A stretch of DNA of 64,000 nt from an uncultured Bacillota bacterium (lineage in GTDB: Bacteria > Bacillota > Dethiobacteria > DTU022 > UBA8154): assembly GCA_937973635.1 (NCBI GenBank), contig CALJJZ010000035.1, positions 107,513 to 171,512 of the forward strand, written 5' to 3'. The notes beneath the pieces are model-generated. The model had not been told where the DNA came from. It ran no database searches and saw only the letters and a program-made list of their open reading frames with translations. A program made the translations under genes and the position numbers. This document shows, one piece after another, positions 39,774-49,082 of this stretch (the first letter of the stretch is position 1; every line of letters begins with the position of its first letter).

Positions 39774-40670
39774 TTATAAATGTACGATACGGGGCCGGAA
39801 ATCCAGCTCCTCCAGCAGGCGGTCATACTCCTCCTGCCCGAGCTCCTTAGTGCTCCCCTTATAGGCCACCAGCAGGGCTTCCATGACATTGGTGCCAAAA
39901 GAGCGGCCTTCGATCTCCGGCGTAGTCGTCACCAGCGTTTTTACGCCCTTCTGCCGCAAGAGCTCCACATCTGAACCTGTTACCGTATTTGTAATAATGG
40001 TCTTCCCCGGCAGTTCCGCCGGCATATAGCGCTTGATAAAATGGAAATCGCCGGCAATAACGTCCGCTTCCTGGAAAAAGCGGGGGTAGCGGGGCCGGTT
40101 CTGTTCCTGCTTTTCGCCGGTGGGGTAGATTAGCTGGAAAGGCAGTAAACGGATTACGGGTACAAGGAGACGCGCCAGGAAAGCAAGGGTGTTAAGGGAG
40201 GTCAGGGGCAGCGGCAAGTTGAGGATAAAGATAAGGTCCCCGTAGCGCATGGTACAGCCGGCCTGCTCCAGCGCCTGGGAGAGTCCAAAACGGTCCATGG
40301 CGCTCACCACCAGGACTTTTTCCCTTCCGCTGAGGATCGCCTCCTTGAGCAGATAATTTACCACCCGGCGTTCCAGCGTATTTTTAAGCCCCGAACCGTC
40401 AACGATGGGCGTAAGCCTGGCTGCCGCAGCCACTTTCCCGGCATCCCTGATCGTGTAACGGCGGTCCACAGCCTGAATGTAAAGGTCCATCCCCCCCAGG
40501 CCAAAGGCGTCCACTTTCCCGTCAAGCTCGCGGATAAGCCGGATCATTTTTCCCATGTCTCCGTCCGTCCCCATCCGCTGGAGCAAAAAACTCTGGCCCA
40601 TTAACGACAGGGTAGCTTCATGATCCCGCTTGGACGACCCCAAACTAACACTGACTACCTTTTTCATCAA
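39774..40670 (-). CDS. Quinate 5-dehydrogenase-like protein of uncertain function
   Basis: VSVSLGSSKRDHEATLSLMGQSFLLQRMGTDGDMGKMIRLIRELDGKVDAFGLGGMDLYI; coupled to flanking genes. Confidence 0.55.
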   Translation of the reverse strand: MMKKVVSVSLGSSKRDHEATLSLMGQSFLLQRMGTDGDMGKMIRLIRELDGKVDAFGLGGMDLYIQAVDRRYTIRDAGKVAAAARLTPIVDGSGLKNTLERRVVNYLLKEAILSGREKVLVVSAMDRFGLSQALEQAGCTMRYGDLIFILNLPLPLTSLNTLAFLARLLVPVIRLLPFQLIYPTGEKQEQNRPRYPRFFQEADVIAGDFHFIKRYMPAELPGKTIITNTVTGSDVELLRQKGVKTLVTTTPEIEGRSFGTNVMEALLVAYKGSTKELGQEEYDRLLEELDFRPRIVHL

Positions 40671-41332
40671 CCGGCATCTCCTTTACCCTCTTGTTCCGCT
40701 TTGCTCTTCACAAGCACTTCGTCCAGGACCCCTGCCAAAAGCCCGGGGTCAAGAGTGCAATCTGCGGTAATAGGCGATCTCCCCAATTCCAGGAACAATA
40801 CCTGGCAATCCAACATGGCCTCGGCAATCTTCAACCACTTCCGGGAACCAATTAATATTACCAAGTCATAGCGCTGTAACTCGGTGATGATCTCGATTAC
40901 AAGGTTGAAGAACTCAAGGGCGCTCTGTCCCCGTACCAGCTCCCAGCGCTCTTTTTCGTCCATTAGCCAGATATATTCCACGCCCTTTTCCCTGGCTACA
41001 GCTTCAACCTCTTCCTTGTTGCGCAGGGGGAAACCCAGCACTGCCAGCCGCTTTCCTTTACGAACTTCGCCCAGCGTCTCCAGGCGGGAGATAAAAGAGC
41101 GGTCCAGACCCAGCCGGTTTGCCACCTCCAGTTGCGAAAACCCGGCGGCCCGCAGCTCCAGGACCTGCAGGATTGTATCCTCAATCTTCCCCCGGCTAAT
41201 TACTTTTTCCCCGATACGCAGAAGCTCTCCAGGCATCGTTTTCACTCTCCGTCGCCGACAATGCTGCCAGATAATGTGCACAATTTTGTGTACACGCCTT
41301 ATTATAACAGGGCAGGAGCTAAAAGACAACAA
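40667..41332 (-). CDS. HTH-type transcriptional regulator coupled to the dehydrogenase genes
   Basis: ELRAAGFSQLEVANRLGLDRSFISRLETLGEVRKG HTH; start may be the internal ATG (MPGELLRIG); overlaps next gene by 4 nt. Confidence 0.7.
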   Translation of the reverse strand: MLSFSSCPVIIRRVHKIVHIIWQHCRRRRVKTMPGELLRIGEKVISRGKIEDTILQVLELRAAGFSQLEVANRLGLDRSFISRLETLGEVRKGKRLAVLGFPLRNKEEVEAVAREKGVEYIWLMDEKERWELVRGQSALEFFNLVIEIITELQRYDLVILIGSRKWLKIAEAMLDCQVLFLELGRSPITADCTLDPGLLAGVLDEVLVKSKAEQEGKGDAG

Positions 41333-41430
41333 AAAGGAAAGATAATTAGAACAGAGGAAAAAAATAATGACCGGACCTTAAAAAGAATGGCCCGGTCTCA
41401 CCGCTTTCCTGCATACTGCCAGAGGCTGTT

Positions 41431-41661
41431 TTAGCCGGAGTAATGGCTTTTTTGGGCGGGGAGAAAGAAAAATTCTTCCAGGGCAACATCCAGGGTTTCG
41501 GCGATCTTTTCCAGCAGCTCAGGCCGGGCTTTCCTCAGGCCCCTTTCGATATTGCTAAGCTGGCTGGCAGATAAATTCAGCTGCCCGGCCAGCTGCTGCT
41601 GGGTAAGTCTTTTCAGGCGGCGCAGTCCCCTGATGCGGCGGCCAACTTCGTTAGTCTGCAA
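41431..41661 (-). CDS. XRE-family HTH regulator
   Basis: LQTNEVGRRIRGLRRLKRLTQQQLAGQLNLSASQLSNIERGLRKARPELLEKIAETLDV; TTG start after GGGGGTAGG preferred over 41739. Confidence 0.8.
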   Translation of the reverse strand: MQTNEVGRRIRGLRRLKRLTQQQLAGQLNLSASQLSNIERGLRKARPELLEKIAETLDVALEEFFFLPAQKSHYSG

Positions 41662-41760
41662 GATCCTACCCCCAAACTTTGGCAATTTTATCGACAAAGA
41701 TGTACATATCTTCGACAGGGTTCGGGATAACTCCTGCAAACAGAGATAATATGTTTTTTA

Positions 41761-43290
41761 GTGAAAACAGGAAATTTTTGTGTTATAATGGCCTGGCAAA
41801 AAGGGGAAAACATAATTACCCCCAAAATTACCCCAAACAGGAGGCCAACCGTGCATTTGGAAATTCCCGCCGCCGCCCGCCTGGTAATGGAGACCATCTC
41901 CCGGGACGGCTTTTGCTGTTACCTGGTAGGCGGCTGCGTACGCGACCTGCTTCTCGGCCGCCAGCCCGCCGACTACGACTTCGTTACAGACAGGAGCCCC
42001 GCTGAAATTATCGCCGCGGCAGCAAAAGCCGGCTGGAAGGCCCGGCAACAGGGCATCTCTTTTGGTGTGGTAAAGGTGCTGGCCTGGGGCAAAGAGTATG
42101 AAATCGCCACCATGCGCAGCGAAGCTTACGGCCCAGACCCACACCGGCCGGAGACGATACAGTTTATCGCCGAGATTGAAAAAGATCTGGCCCGGCGCGA
42201 CTTTACCATTAACGCCATGGCCCTGGACTCCCAGGGCAGAGTTATCGACCCCTTTGGTGGGCAGGAAGACCTCAGGAAGCAGATCATCCGCTGCGTGGGC
42301 AACCCTAAGGAACGTTTTTTGGAGGATCCGCTGCGTATCTTGCGTGCAGCACGTTTCATCTCCCGGACAGGCTTCGCCCCGGATCCCGGCCTCGCTGCCG
42401 CTGCGGCGCTGGTAGAGGTGCGTCAACGTTTCATGCTGCTTTCCGTGGAAAGGGTGCGGGACGAGCTGGAAAAGGTCCTCCTCTCTCCCTTGCCCTCCCG
42501 GGGGCTGCGCTACTTGGCAGAAACGAAGGTACTGGGTCTCTCCTGCCAAAGCAAGACGGCCAGCGGCAAAAAGCCTGTCCCTATCCTGCCGGAGGTGGCA
42601 GCACTGGAAGGGGTAGAACAAAACCCCCGCTTTCATGCCTACGACGTGCTGGAACACACGCTCCAGACTGTTGACGGCACCAAAGCCCTGCCAGAACTGC
42701 GCTGGGCGGCACTGCTCCACGACGTGGCCAAGGGCAGAGCAGGGACGAGGTGCTTGAATAAAAAGGGAGAACCGGCCGATTACGGCCATGCCGCTGCCGG
42801 CGCAAAGCTGGCCTGGGAGATTCTAGAACGATTAAAGCTCCCTATAAAGACAAAGAAGCTAGTTGTTTGGCTAGTCCGCTACCACATGATCTTGCCCGGC
42901 ATGGACGACGAGCAGATGAAACGCTGGGTGCTCAAGCGTTCCCGGGATTTTAGCAGGCGAGAGGCTTTTGTGGAGGCCGTGCACCTCCTTTTACAGCTGG
43001 CAGAGGCAGATAACCAAGCACGGGGTAAAGGCGTAGATCCCGCCTATATCAAAAGAGTCTCCGACAGCTTCCAGAGGACCATGGCCAAGACAGTTTTATA
43101 CCCATCCGAGCTCGCCCTCGACGGCGCATACATCGCCCAGAAGCTAGGCCCGGGCCCACAGGTAGGCAAGACCCTCGGCGACCTCCTTGTAGACGTCCAA
43201 CAGGAGCGCCTGGCCAATACCCGGGAAACATTGCAGCAGGCCGTGGAAAAAAAATCCCGCCGCCTAACCCGGAAACAGCCGGCGCCTTAG
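41761..43290 (+). CDS. CCA-adding tRNA nucleotidyltransferase / HD domain protein
   Basis: GFCCYLVGGCVRDLLLGRQPADYDFVTD, ARRDFTINAMALD, DPLRILRAARFISRTGF, HD motif LLHDVAKGRA; start likely the internal GTG at about 41851 or upstream ATG. Confidence 0.92.
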   Translation: MKTGNFCVIMAWQKGENIITPKITPNRRPTVHLEIPAAARLVMETISRDGFCCYLVGGCVRDLLLGRQPADYDFVTDRSPAEIIAAAAKAGWKARQQGISFGVVKVLAWGKEYEIATMRSEAYGPDPHRPETIQFIAEIEKDLARRDFTINAMALDSQGRVIDPFGGQEDLRKQIIRCVGNPKERFLEDPLRILRAARFISRTGFAPDPGLAAAAALVEVRQRFMLLSVERVRDELEKVLLSPLPSRGLRYLAETKVLGLSCQSKTASGKKPVPILPEVAALEGVEQNPRFHAYDVLEHTLQTVDGTKALPELRWAALLHDVAKGRAGTRCLNKKGEPADYGHAAAGAKLAWEILERLKLPIKTKKLVVWLVRYHMILPGMDDEQMKRWVLKRSRDFSRREAFVEAVHLLLQLAEADNQARGKGVDPAYIKRVSDSFQRTMAKTVLYPSELALDGAYIAQKLGPGPQVGKTLGDLLVDVQQERLANTRETLQQAVEKKSRRLTRKQPAP

Positions 43291-43301
43291 ATTAGCTCCT
43301 T

Positions 43302-43853
43302 TTACAATTTCACCATAAACTCAACCCTGTTTCCCCTGTTGTTATAGCAGAGCTGCGCGCAGCAGAGGCGCGTGATGGCGATACCCCGGCCCCGTTCTTC
43401 TTCCCCCTCCAGCTCCAGGGGCCTTTCTACTTTTTCCTGCCAGTTAAAACCTTCCCCCTCGTCCTCCACAGCCCCCAGGAGGTACGCCTCCGTCCTGACA
43501 ACCTCTACCTTGACCCTGCGGCCTGGGTCAAACCTGTTGCCGTGCTCAATGGCATTGGCCACTAGCTCACTCAGGCAGAGTATAAACATCTCCGCTTCAG
43601 GTGAAGCACCCAAGAGGGGGGAAAGTTCCAGGCGCAGGAGCGTTAACGCAGCAAAATCGCTCTCCAGCAAAAAACTATGGGTGCTACGGCCAGCTGGATC
43701 CAATGACCGCGGCAGAAAAACAAGGCCTTCTCCGTCCTGCAGGGGGCTGCCGTCATTCCTTGCGCCGTCCAGCAACCAGCCGCAAACTTCCTCTCCAAAA
43801 TACCCGTTTTCCCGTGAGGCCATGCGTTTCCCTCCCCCACGCGCCATTCTCAA
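43302..43853 (-). CDS. RsbW-like anti-sigma/serine kinase (HATPase_c)
   Basis: LSELVANAIEHGNRFDPGRRVKVEVVRTEAYLLGAVEDEGEGFNW...GRGIAITRLCCAQLCYNNRGNRVEF. Confidence 0.85.
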   Translation of the reverse strand: MRMARGGGKRMASRENGYFGEEVCGWLLDGARNDGSPLQDGEGLVFLPRSLDPAGRSTHSFLLESDFAALTLLRLELSPLLGASPEAEMFILCLSELVANAIEHGNRFDPGRRVKVEVVRTEAYLLGAVEDEGEGFNWQEKVERPLELEGEEERGRGIAITRLCCAQLCYNNRGNRVEFMVKL

Positions 43854-43883
43854 GCAAGGACAGAGTTATAGGCAAACTGCGTT

Positions 43884-45704
43884 TTAAAATAAGGTCAGCT
43901 CCCCCTCTTCGCTGCCCGCGTCAACGTCTATGTCGGCAAAAACCTCTTTGGCCGTAAGCCTTTCCAGGTAAACAGTCAGCTTCTGCACGAGCAGCTCCAG
44001 CTCCGCAGAGACTTCCTGCCGGTATTCTGTTTCCGCACCGGTTTCTGGTAAAAAATGATTTTTAAATTCTTCCGCCTCTTCCGCCAGTTTCTTCAAGGAG
44101 ACTTTAATCTCTGCAAGCATGCCCGGCAGGCGTCTGCCGGCCCGCAACCACGCCTCGGCGCTGCGCAGGGTTTCCATCAGGTTGTGGCAGCTCTGCCCTA
44201 AGGCCTGGATCGCTCGGCTGATTAAGACTTCGATCTGATCCAGCTCTGCCCTGGTCTCCAGCAGCGCCGCCTGCATGGCTTCGGCTTTTTTCCGGTCCAG
44301 GGCGAGCATTTCTTCAAATTCTTTTAAATTTTGCAATAATTTTGCCTTTAGCCTGCTCGCCGTCTCTTCGTTGGCACTTACTTCCTTTACAACATTTTCG
44401 GTAATCCTGCCCATCTCCCGGGCGAAGGCATGGTCCCGGTAACCGATGCAGGCCAGCTCTATGCGCGCCAGCAGGTTAAGCTTCTGTAAGAGGCCGACGC
44501 TTTTTTTAATGCTGAGGATCCTGTTTTCCAGGGCAAAGGCATACTCATAGAAAGAAATGCTCGTCCCTGAGAAGCCGTCCATCTTCCTCTGCAGCTCCTG
44601 GAGGTTTTGCTCCAGCTGTAGCATGAACTCCCTTACTTTCTGGAAAATACGCTGCACAGTGCTTTCTTCCCCTGTAGCGGGGCTTCCGCCCAAAAAAGCG
44701 GCGAGGAGGCTCCCTTCTTCCCCCAGCTGCTGCAGACGCAGCTCCATAGACTTAAGCCGCCCCTCCATTTCGTCTAAAGAACGGGCTAACTCCTCCCCGA
44801 TATTGCGCACCAACTTTATGCAAAGCTCAAGGACGGCAGAGATAAAGTAAAACAGTTGCGGCGCTGCCGCCTCTCCATTGTGACGGGCCTCCATAGCCGC
44901 AACAATGCTTTGCAAACACCTGTTCAAGTTTTCCATACCCTGGCGCAGAATATCCTGGGCCTGGATAGAAACCATGATCTCCTGCACGGGCTGCAGGCTG
45001 GCCCTGACATGTTCCATTAAATCCTGGAGCAGCTTATGGATCTCTTCCAAAGATTCAAGGGTAAGGCTGAAGAGCCGGTCAAATTCCCGTTGTTGCCCGC
45101 TGCTGAGGCCAGCATGGCAATTTAACATTATTTCCAGATCCTGGGCAAAACGGTCGTTCCAGGCGTTGAGGCTTTCCACCGTCTCCTGCAGGCTGCTGTA
45201 ATAGCCGGCAACCTGACCGGAAAAGAGGTGGACATGGTCGGAGATAACACGGAAGGGGCGGCCTCTGTCGCCCAGGCGGGCAGCAAAGATAATGGCATTC
45301 AAGGAGACGATCTCTATCTCCATTAACCTTTCCTTGATCCGCCCGATCATGGCTGTGAGGATGCTTAGGGCTGAAGCCTCGTTATTGACGCCGAGGAAAT
45401 GGTTGACGCTGTTGTACATCTGCCTTTCATCCGCCATCTGGTAGAGCGTTTTATCCATTTTGGCAGCAACTTTTTGCAGGATCTGTAAAAGCCTGGGCAT
45501 ATCTCGGCCAGAGGCAGGGCTGGCGGTTTGGGGAATAAAATATTCCAGCAAGATAGCCGTCTCCTCCAAGGTCAGCTCTATCTCCCGCTCAAGGCGCGGA
45601 AGCTGTTGGTACACAGCTTCGTAGACCTCTTCTGTAGCCGCGCTGAGCTCCAGGATCTCCCTGGTAGCAGCTTGAATACGGTCTTTGAACTTATCCAGCT
45701 TCAC
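43884..45704 (-). CDS. Coiled-coil, methyl-accepting chemotaxis-like signalling protein
   Basis: Long helical protein with MCP-like MEIVSLNAIIFAARLGDRGRPFRVISDHVHLFSGQV segment; GTG start at 45704 after GGGAGGG proposed. Confidence 0.55.
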   Translation of the reverse strand: MKLDKFKDRIQAATREILELSAATEEVYEAVYQQLPRLEREIELTLEETAILLEYFIPQTASPASGRDMPRLLQILQKVAAKMDKTLYQMADERQMYNSVNHFLGVNNEASALSILTAMIGRIKERLMEIEIVSLNAIIFAARLGDRGRPFRVISDHVHLFSGQVAGYYSSLQETVESLNAWNDRFAQDLEIMLNCHAGLSSGQQREFDRLFSLTLESLEEIHKLLQDLMEHVRASLQPVQEIMVSIQAQDILRQGMENLNRCLQSIVAAMEARHNGEAAAPQLFYFISAVLELCIKLVRNIGEELARSLDEMEGRLKSMELRLQQLGEEGSLLAAFLGGSPATGEESTVQRIFQKVREFMLQLEQNLQELQRKMDGFSGTSISFYEYAFALENRILSIKKSVGLLQKLNLLARIELACIGYRDHAFAREMGRITENVVKEVSANEETASRLKAKLLQNLKEFEEMLALDRKKAEAMQAALLETRAELDQIEVLISRAIQALGQSCHNLMETLRSAEAWLRAGRRLPGMLAEIKVSLKKLAEEAEEFKNHFLPETGAETEYRQEVSAELELLVQKLTVYLERLTAKEVFADIDVDAGSEEGELTLF

Positions 45705-45732
45705 AGAAAAGCCCTCCCAGAACTTTTCTTTA

Positions 45733-46080
45733 TTAAAGGATAAAAGACAGGATCTGCTCTGCAAAGCATTCTTTGGAGATAAAGCCATCAAAGATCTCTT
45801 CATCGTTTAGGCTGTAGCCGTTAAGATCGTCGTTAAACAGGGCCATACCAATGATTTTTGCCCCTGGAAGCTCTTTTCTGATTAAAGCAGCCCGCCGGGA
45901 AGAGCCCTGCTCCATCTGGAGCAAAACCAGGTCCGGTTTTAATTCGCGCCAGGCAGCCTGGGCTTCCAGCATAGATTTGGCGGCAAAAACAAGGGCCTGC
46001 TGGCTCCGGTCTGACAACAACCGCCGTACTGCTTCGTTAAAAGCGTCGTTATCGTTGATGATTAAAACCTTGGTGGACAT
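45733..46080 (-). CDS. Response-regulator receiver-like protein
   Basis: MSTKVLIINDNDAFNEAVRRLLSDRSQQALVFAAKSMLEAQAAWRELKPDLVLLQMEQG; DxxL-type phosphoacceptor region altered. Confidence 0.7.
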   Translation of the reverse strand: MSTKVLIINDNDAFNEAVRRLLSDRSQQALVFAAKSMLEAQAAWRELKPDLVLLQMEQGSSRRAALIRKELPGAKIIGMALFNDDLNGYSLNDEEIFDGFISKECFAEQILSFIL

Positions 46081-46286
46081 GGCCTCTAACCGCCCTTATG
46101 GTTTTAATCAAGTATGATACAACTGCCCTTTGCCAATTCCAGTATAAACCTTTTTCTGTGCAGGCCCCATCGGAAAACTCCCTATTTTCGAAGGAAAAGT
46201 GCCCAATAAAAAAGAAAAACATCCCTATTTTCAGGGATATGGACGCAAAGCAAGCTGCCTTTAAATTTGGGGTGCAAGGAGCTGCC

Positions 46287-48398
46287 TTATTTATTTATCA
46301 CCACAAATTCGACCCGGTTTCCTTTCTCATGGTAGTACAGCTTCGCGCAGCAGAGGCGTGTCATGGCGATGCCCCGCCCCCTTTCGGCGCCCCCTTCCAG
46401 CTCCAGAGGCCTTTCCTCCCGTTCCCGCCAGTTAAAACCTTCTCCTTCGTCCTCCACGGCGCCCAGGAGGTACGTCTCCGTCCTGACAATCTCCACCTTG
46501 ACCCTGCGGCCGGGATCAAACCCGTTGCCGTGTTCGATGGCATTGGCCGCCAGCTCGTAGAGGCAGGTCAAGAAGAGCTCACTTTCGGCCAATCCTTCTA
46601 AGAAAGGCAAGGCCTCCTGGCGCAAGCGCTTTAGCTCGTTAAAATCGCTCGCCAGGGTAAAGCAATGCGTCCTTTTTTCCGCCGGGTCAAGCTGCAGCAC
46701 CAGGAAAGTAAGGTCGTCCCTGGTCTGCAGGGAACCGCCGTTAAATTCCCGGAAATCGTCGAGGACCTCCCGCACAATAAAGTGGGGTGGCAGGTAGGCG
46801 TTGGCATAAAAAACCACAGGCAGCCTCTCCCAGTAATAGGCGCCGCAGGCGCCCTGTTCCGTCAGGCCGTCGGTATTAAAAAAAACGGTGCTGCCAGGGG
46901 TGAGAACGATTTTCTCTTCTTGCAGCGTCTGGATATGCTCGGGGAGAAAGTTCGTAAGGAAAAAACCTCTGCCCATGAGCTTCACCGCCGACCCGTCCCC
47001 CAGCCTGACCAAGGGCGTCTCCTGGAAGCCGGCGCCACAGTAGCAGAGCTCCTTCTTTTCCAGATCCATTACGGTCAGAAAGATGCTGATATACAGCTCT
47101 TCGGGGTAGTTCTCGCGGCAGAACTGCCGCTGCAGGTGCTGCAGGATGCTGTAAGGCCGGAGCGCCTCGGGCTTAAGGCTGACATAGCTGGCAATGGCTT
47201 CTTTGATAAAGACACTAAGCATGGCGCCGTCTAAGCCGTGGCCCGAGACGTCGCAGAGGTAGAGGACCAGTTTATCCCCTGCCTGGATGACGTCATACAT
47301 ATCGCCGCCCATTTTTTGCGCGGGCCGGTAATAAGCGGCAAAGGAAAGGCCCGGCACAGGGGGAAAGGAACGGAGAAACAGCCGTTCGTGGACGGCGCGG
47401 GCCTTGTCCATCTCTTCGTCCAGCTGCCGGTAGAGCCGCTGCAGCTCCCGAGCACCCTCCGCCAGCTTTTTTTCCGCTTCCCGGCGTGCCGTGATATCGC
47501 TTAAAACAAGCAGGCTGGCCCTTTCCCCCTCCCACGGGACGACCACAACCTTGGCCTCTATCCACCTGGTCTCCCCCGCCCCCGTAATCAGGCGAAAGGG
47601 GTAACGCTCCTCAATGACCTCCCCGGCCATCCTCCTTGCATGTCTGAAAAGCACTTCCTCTCTATCTTCGGGATGGATGAACTCTATAAAAGGGGTCGCC
47701 AGCAGTTCCAGCTGGGGGCGGCCGAAAAGTCTGGCTGCCGCGGGGTTGCAAAAGATATTGCGGCCTTCCCGGGCCACGACGATGGCTTCGTTCACGTTCT
47801 CTACCAGGAAACGGTAGCGCTCCTCGGCGGCGCGCAGGGCCTCCTCCCGCTTCCGCGCTGTAACGTCCCTGATCAAGCTCTGCACCGCCCCTTCCCCTTC
47901 CCGGGAAACCACCTTGGAGCCGATCTCCAGGATAGCTCGAGAACCATCTGCGCGCAGGTACTCCGTTTCAAAAGCAATAAAGCCGTCCTTAAGGAGCCGA
48001 GCCAGGCTGTAAGAGGGGTTATGGGCTGCATTAAAGAGCGAAGCAACGGCCTCAAATAAGGTTTCACCTTCGCCGCTCAGCAGCCGGGCCACATTTTGGT
48101 TGAGCTCCAGGACTCTGCCCTGAAAGTCGTGGATGAGCAAGGCATCAGGCATATTTTCCAAGACGGAACGGTATTTTGCTTCGCTCTGCTCCAGCAACTC
48201 CTCCGCAAGCTCCAGCCGGTTGGTCTCCCTCAGCAGCAGGTAAACGGCCAACAACAAGAGCAGGACAAATACGCCTCCCAGCGAAAAGACTGCAGGGGGG
48301 AGATCTCCCTTCTCTAAGTAAAAAAAAATGGCCGGGAGCATAAAAAAAGCCAGCAGCGCTGCCAACATCGCCTTATTTTTCCCCTTAGTCAGCTTCAC
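46287..48398 (-). CDS. Multi-domain PAS-PAS-PP2C (RsbU/SpoIIE-like)-HATPase protein
   Basis: 2 TM, PAS domains, KMGGDMYDVIQAGDKLVLYLCDVSGHGLDGAMLS phosphatase, C-terminal AIEHGNGFDPGRRVKVEIVRTETYLLGAVEDEGEGFNW kinase domain. Confidence 0.9.
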   Translation of the reverse strand: MKLTKGKNKAMLAALLAFFMLPAIFFYLEKGDLPPAVFSLGGVFVLLLLLAVYLLLRETNRLELAEELLEQSEAKYRSVLENMPDALLIHDFQGRVLELNQNVARLLSGEGETLFEAVASLFNAAHNPSYSLARLLKDGFIAFETEYLRADGSRAILEIGSKVVSREGEGAVQSLIRDVTARKREEALRAAEERYRFLVENVNEAIVVAREGRNIFCNPAAARLFGRPQLELLATPFIEFIHPEDREEVLFRHARRMAGEVIEERYPFRLITGAGETRWIEAKVVVVPWEGERASLLVLSDITARREAEKKLAEGARELQRLYRQLDEEMDKARAVHERLFLRSFPPVPGLSFAAYYRPAQKMGGDMYDVIQAGDKLVLYLCDVSGHGLDGAMLSVFIKEAIASYVSLKPEALRPYSILQHLQRQFCRENYPEELYISIFLTVMDLEKKELCYCGAGFQETPLVRLGDGSAVKLMGRGFFLTNFLPEHIQTLQEEKIVLTPGSTVFFNTDGLTEQGACGAYYWERLPVVFYANAYLPPHFIVREVLDDFREFNGGSLQTRDDLTFLVLQLDPAEKRTHCFTLASDFNELKRLRQEALPFLEGLAESELFLTCLYELAANAIEHGNGFDPGRRVKVEIVRTETYLLGAVEDEGEGFNWREREERPLELEGGAERGRGIAMTRLCCAKLYYHEKGNRVEFVVINK

Positions 48399-48425
48399 CG
48401 CACACGCTCCTTAACTTAATCTCGC

Positions 48426-49082
48426 TTAGGCTTCGAGCAGCCCCATGAGCCTAGCAAACTGCAAGAGGGTGGCCTCGTCCACAGTATTTAACTTCGCCTT
48501 AATATTTTCCTGGTGTTTGTCGATGGTTTTAGGGCTGACAGAAAGGATCCTGGCCATCTCTTTGCGGCTGTGTTTTTCCAGCATCAACTGCAACACTTCC
48601 CTTTCCCTTTGCGTCAGCTTCTCATAGGCCGTAAAGGACTGCATCAGCCGGGGAGAAGCCGTTATCTGCTCCACCAGCACCCTGGAAACAGCCGGGCTGA
48701 AGTAGTACTCATCTCGCTGTACCGCCTCCAGGGCTAGGATCAGCTCCTGGAAGACCCCTTTTTTATGGACGTAGGCGCGGGCACCGGCCAAGCACGCCTG
48801 GAGCACATAAATATCTTCGGCGTGCATAGAAAGGATTAAGACTTTCACCGCAGGGAAACGCTTCCGGATTTGGCGGGTCGCTTCCAGCCCGTTTAGGCCG
48901 GGCATAGCAATATCCATGATCACAACATCGGGCTTGAGCTCTTCCACCAGCTGGAGCGCTTCCCTGCCGTCATCGGCCTCGCCGACGATCTCCACGTACC
49001 CATACCCTGCAAGCAGAGAGCGTAACCCCTGGCGCAAGATGGCATGGTCGTCCGCTAGGATAACCTTTAGCCCTTTTTTCAT
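48426..49082 (-). CDS. NarL/LuxR-family response regulator
   Basis: VILADDHAILRQGLRSLL, DVVIMDIAMPGLNGLEATRQI, LTQREREVLQLMLEKHSRKEMARILSVSPKTIDKHQENIKAKL. Confidence 0.95.
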   Translation of the reverse strand: MKKGLKVILADDHAILRQGLRSLLAGYGYVEIVGEADDGREALQLVEELKPDVVIMDIAMPGLNGLEATRQIRKRFPAVKVLILSMHAEDIYVLQACLAGARAYVHKKGVFQELILALEAVQRDEYYFSPAVSRVLVEQITASPRLMQSFTAYEKLTQREREVLQLMLEKHSRKEMARILSVSPKTIDKHQENIKAKLNTVDEATLLQFARLMGLLEA

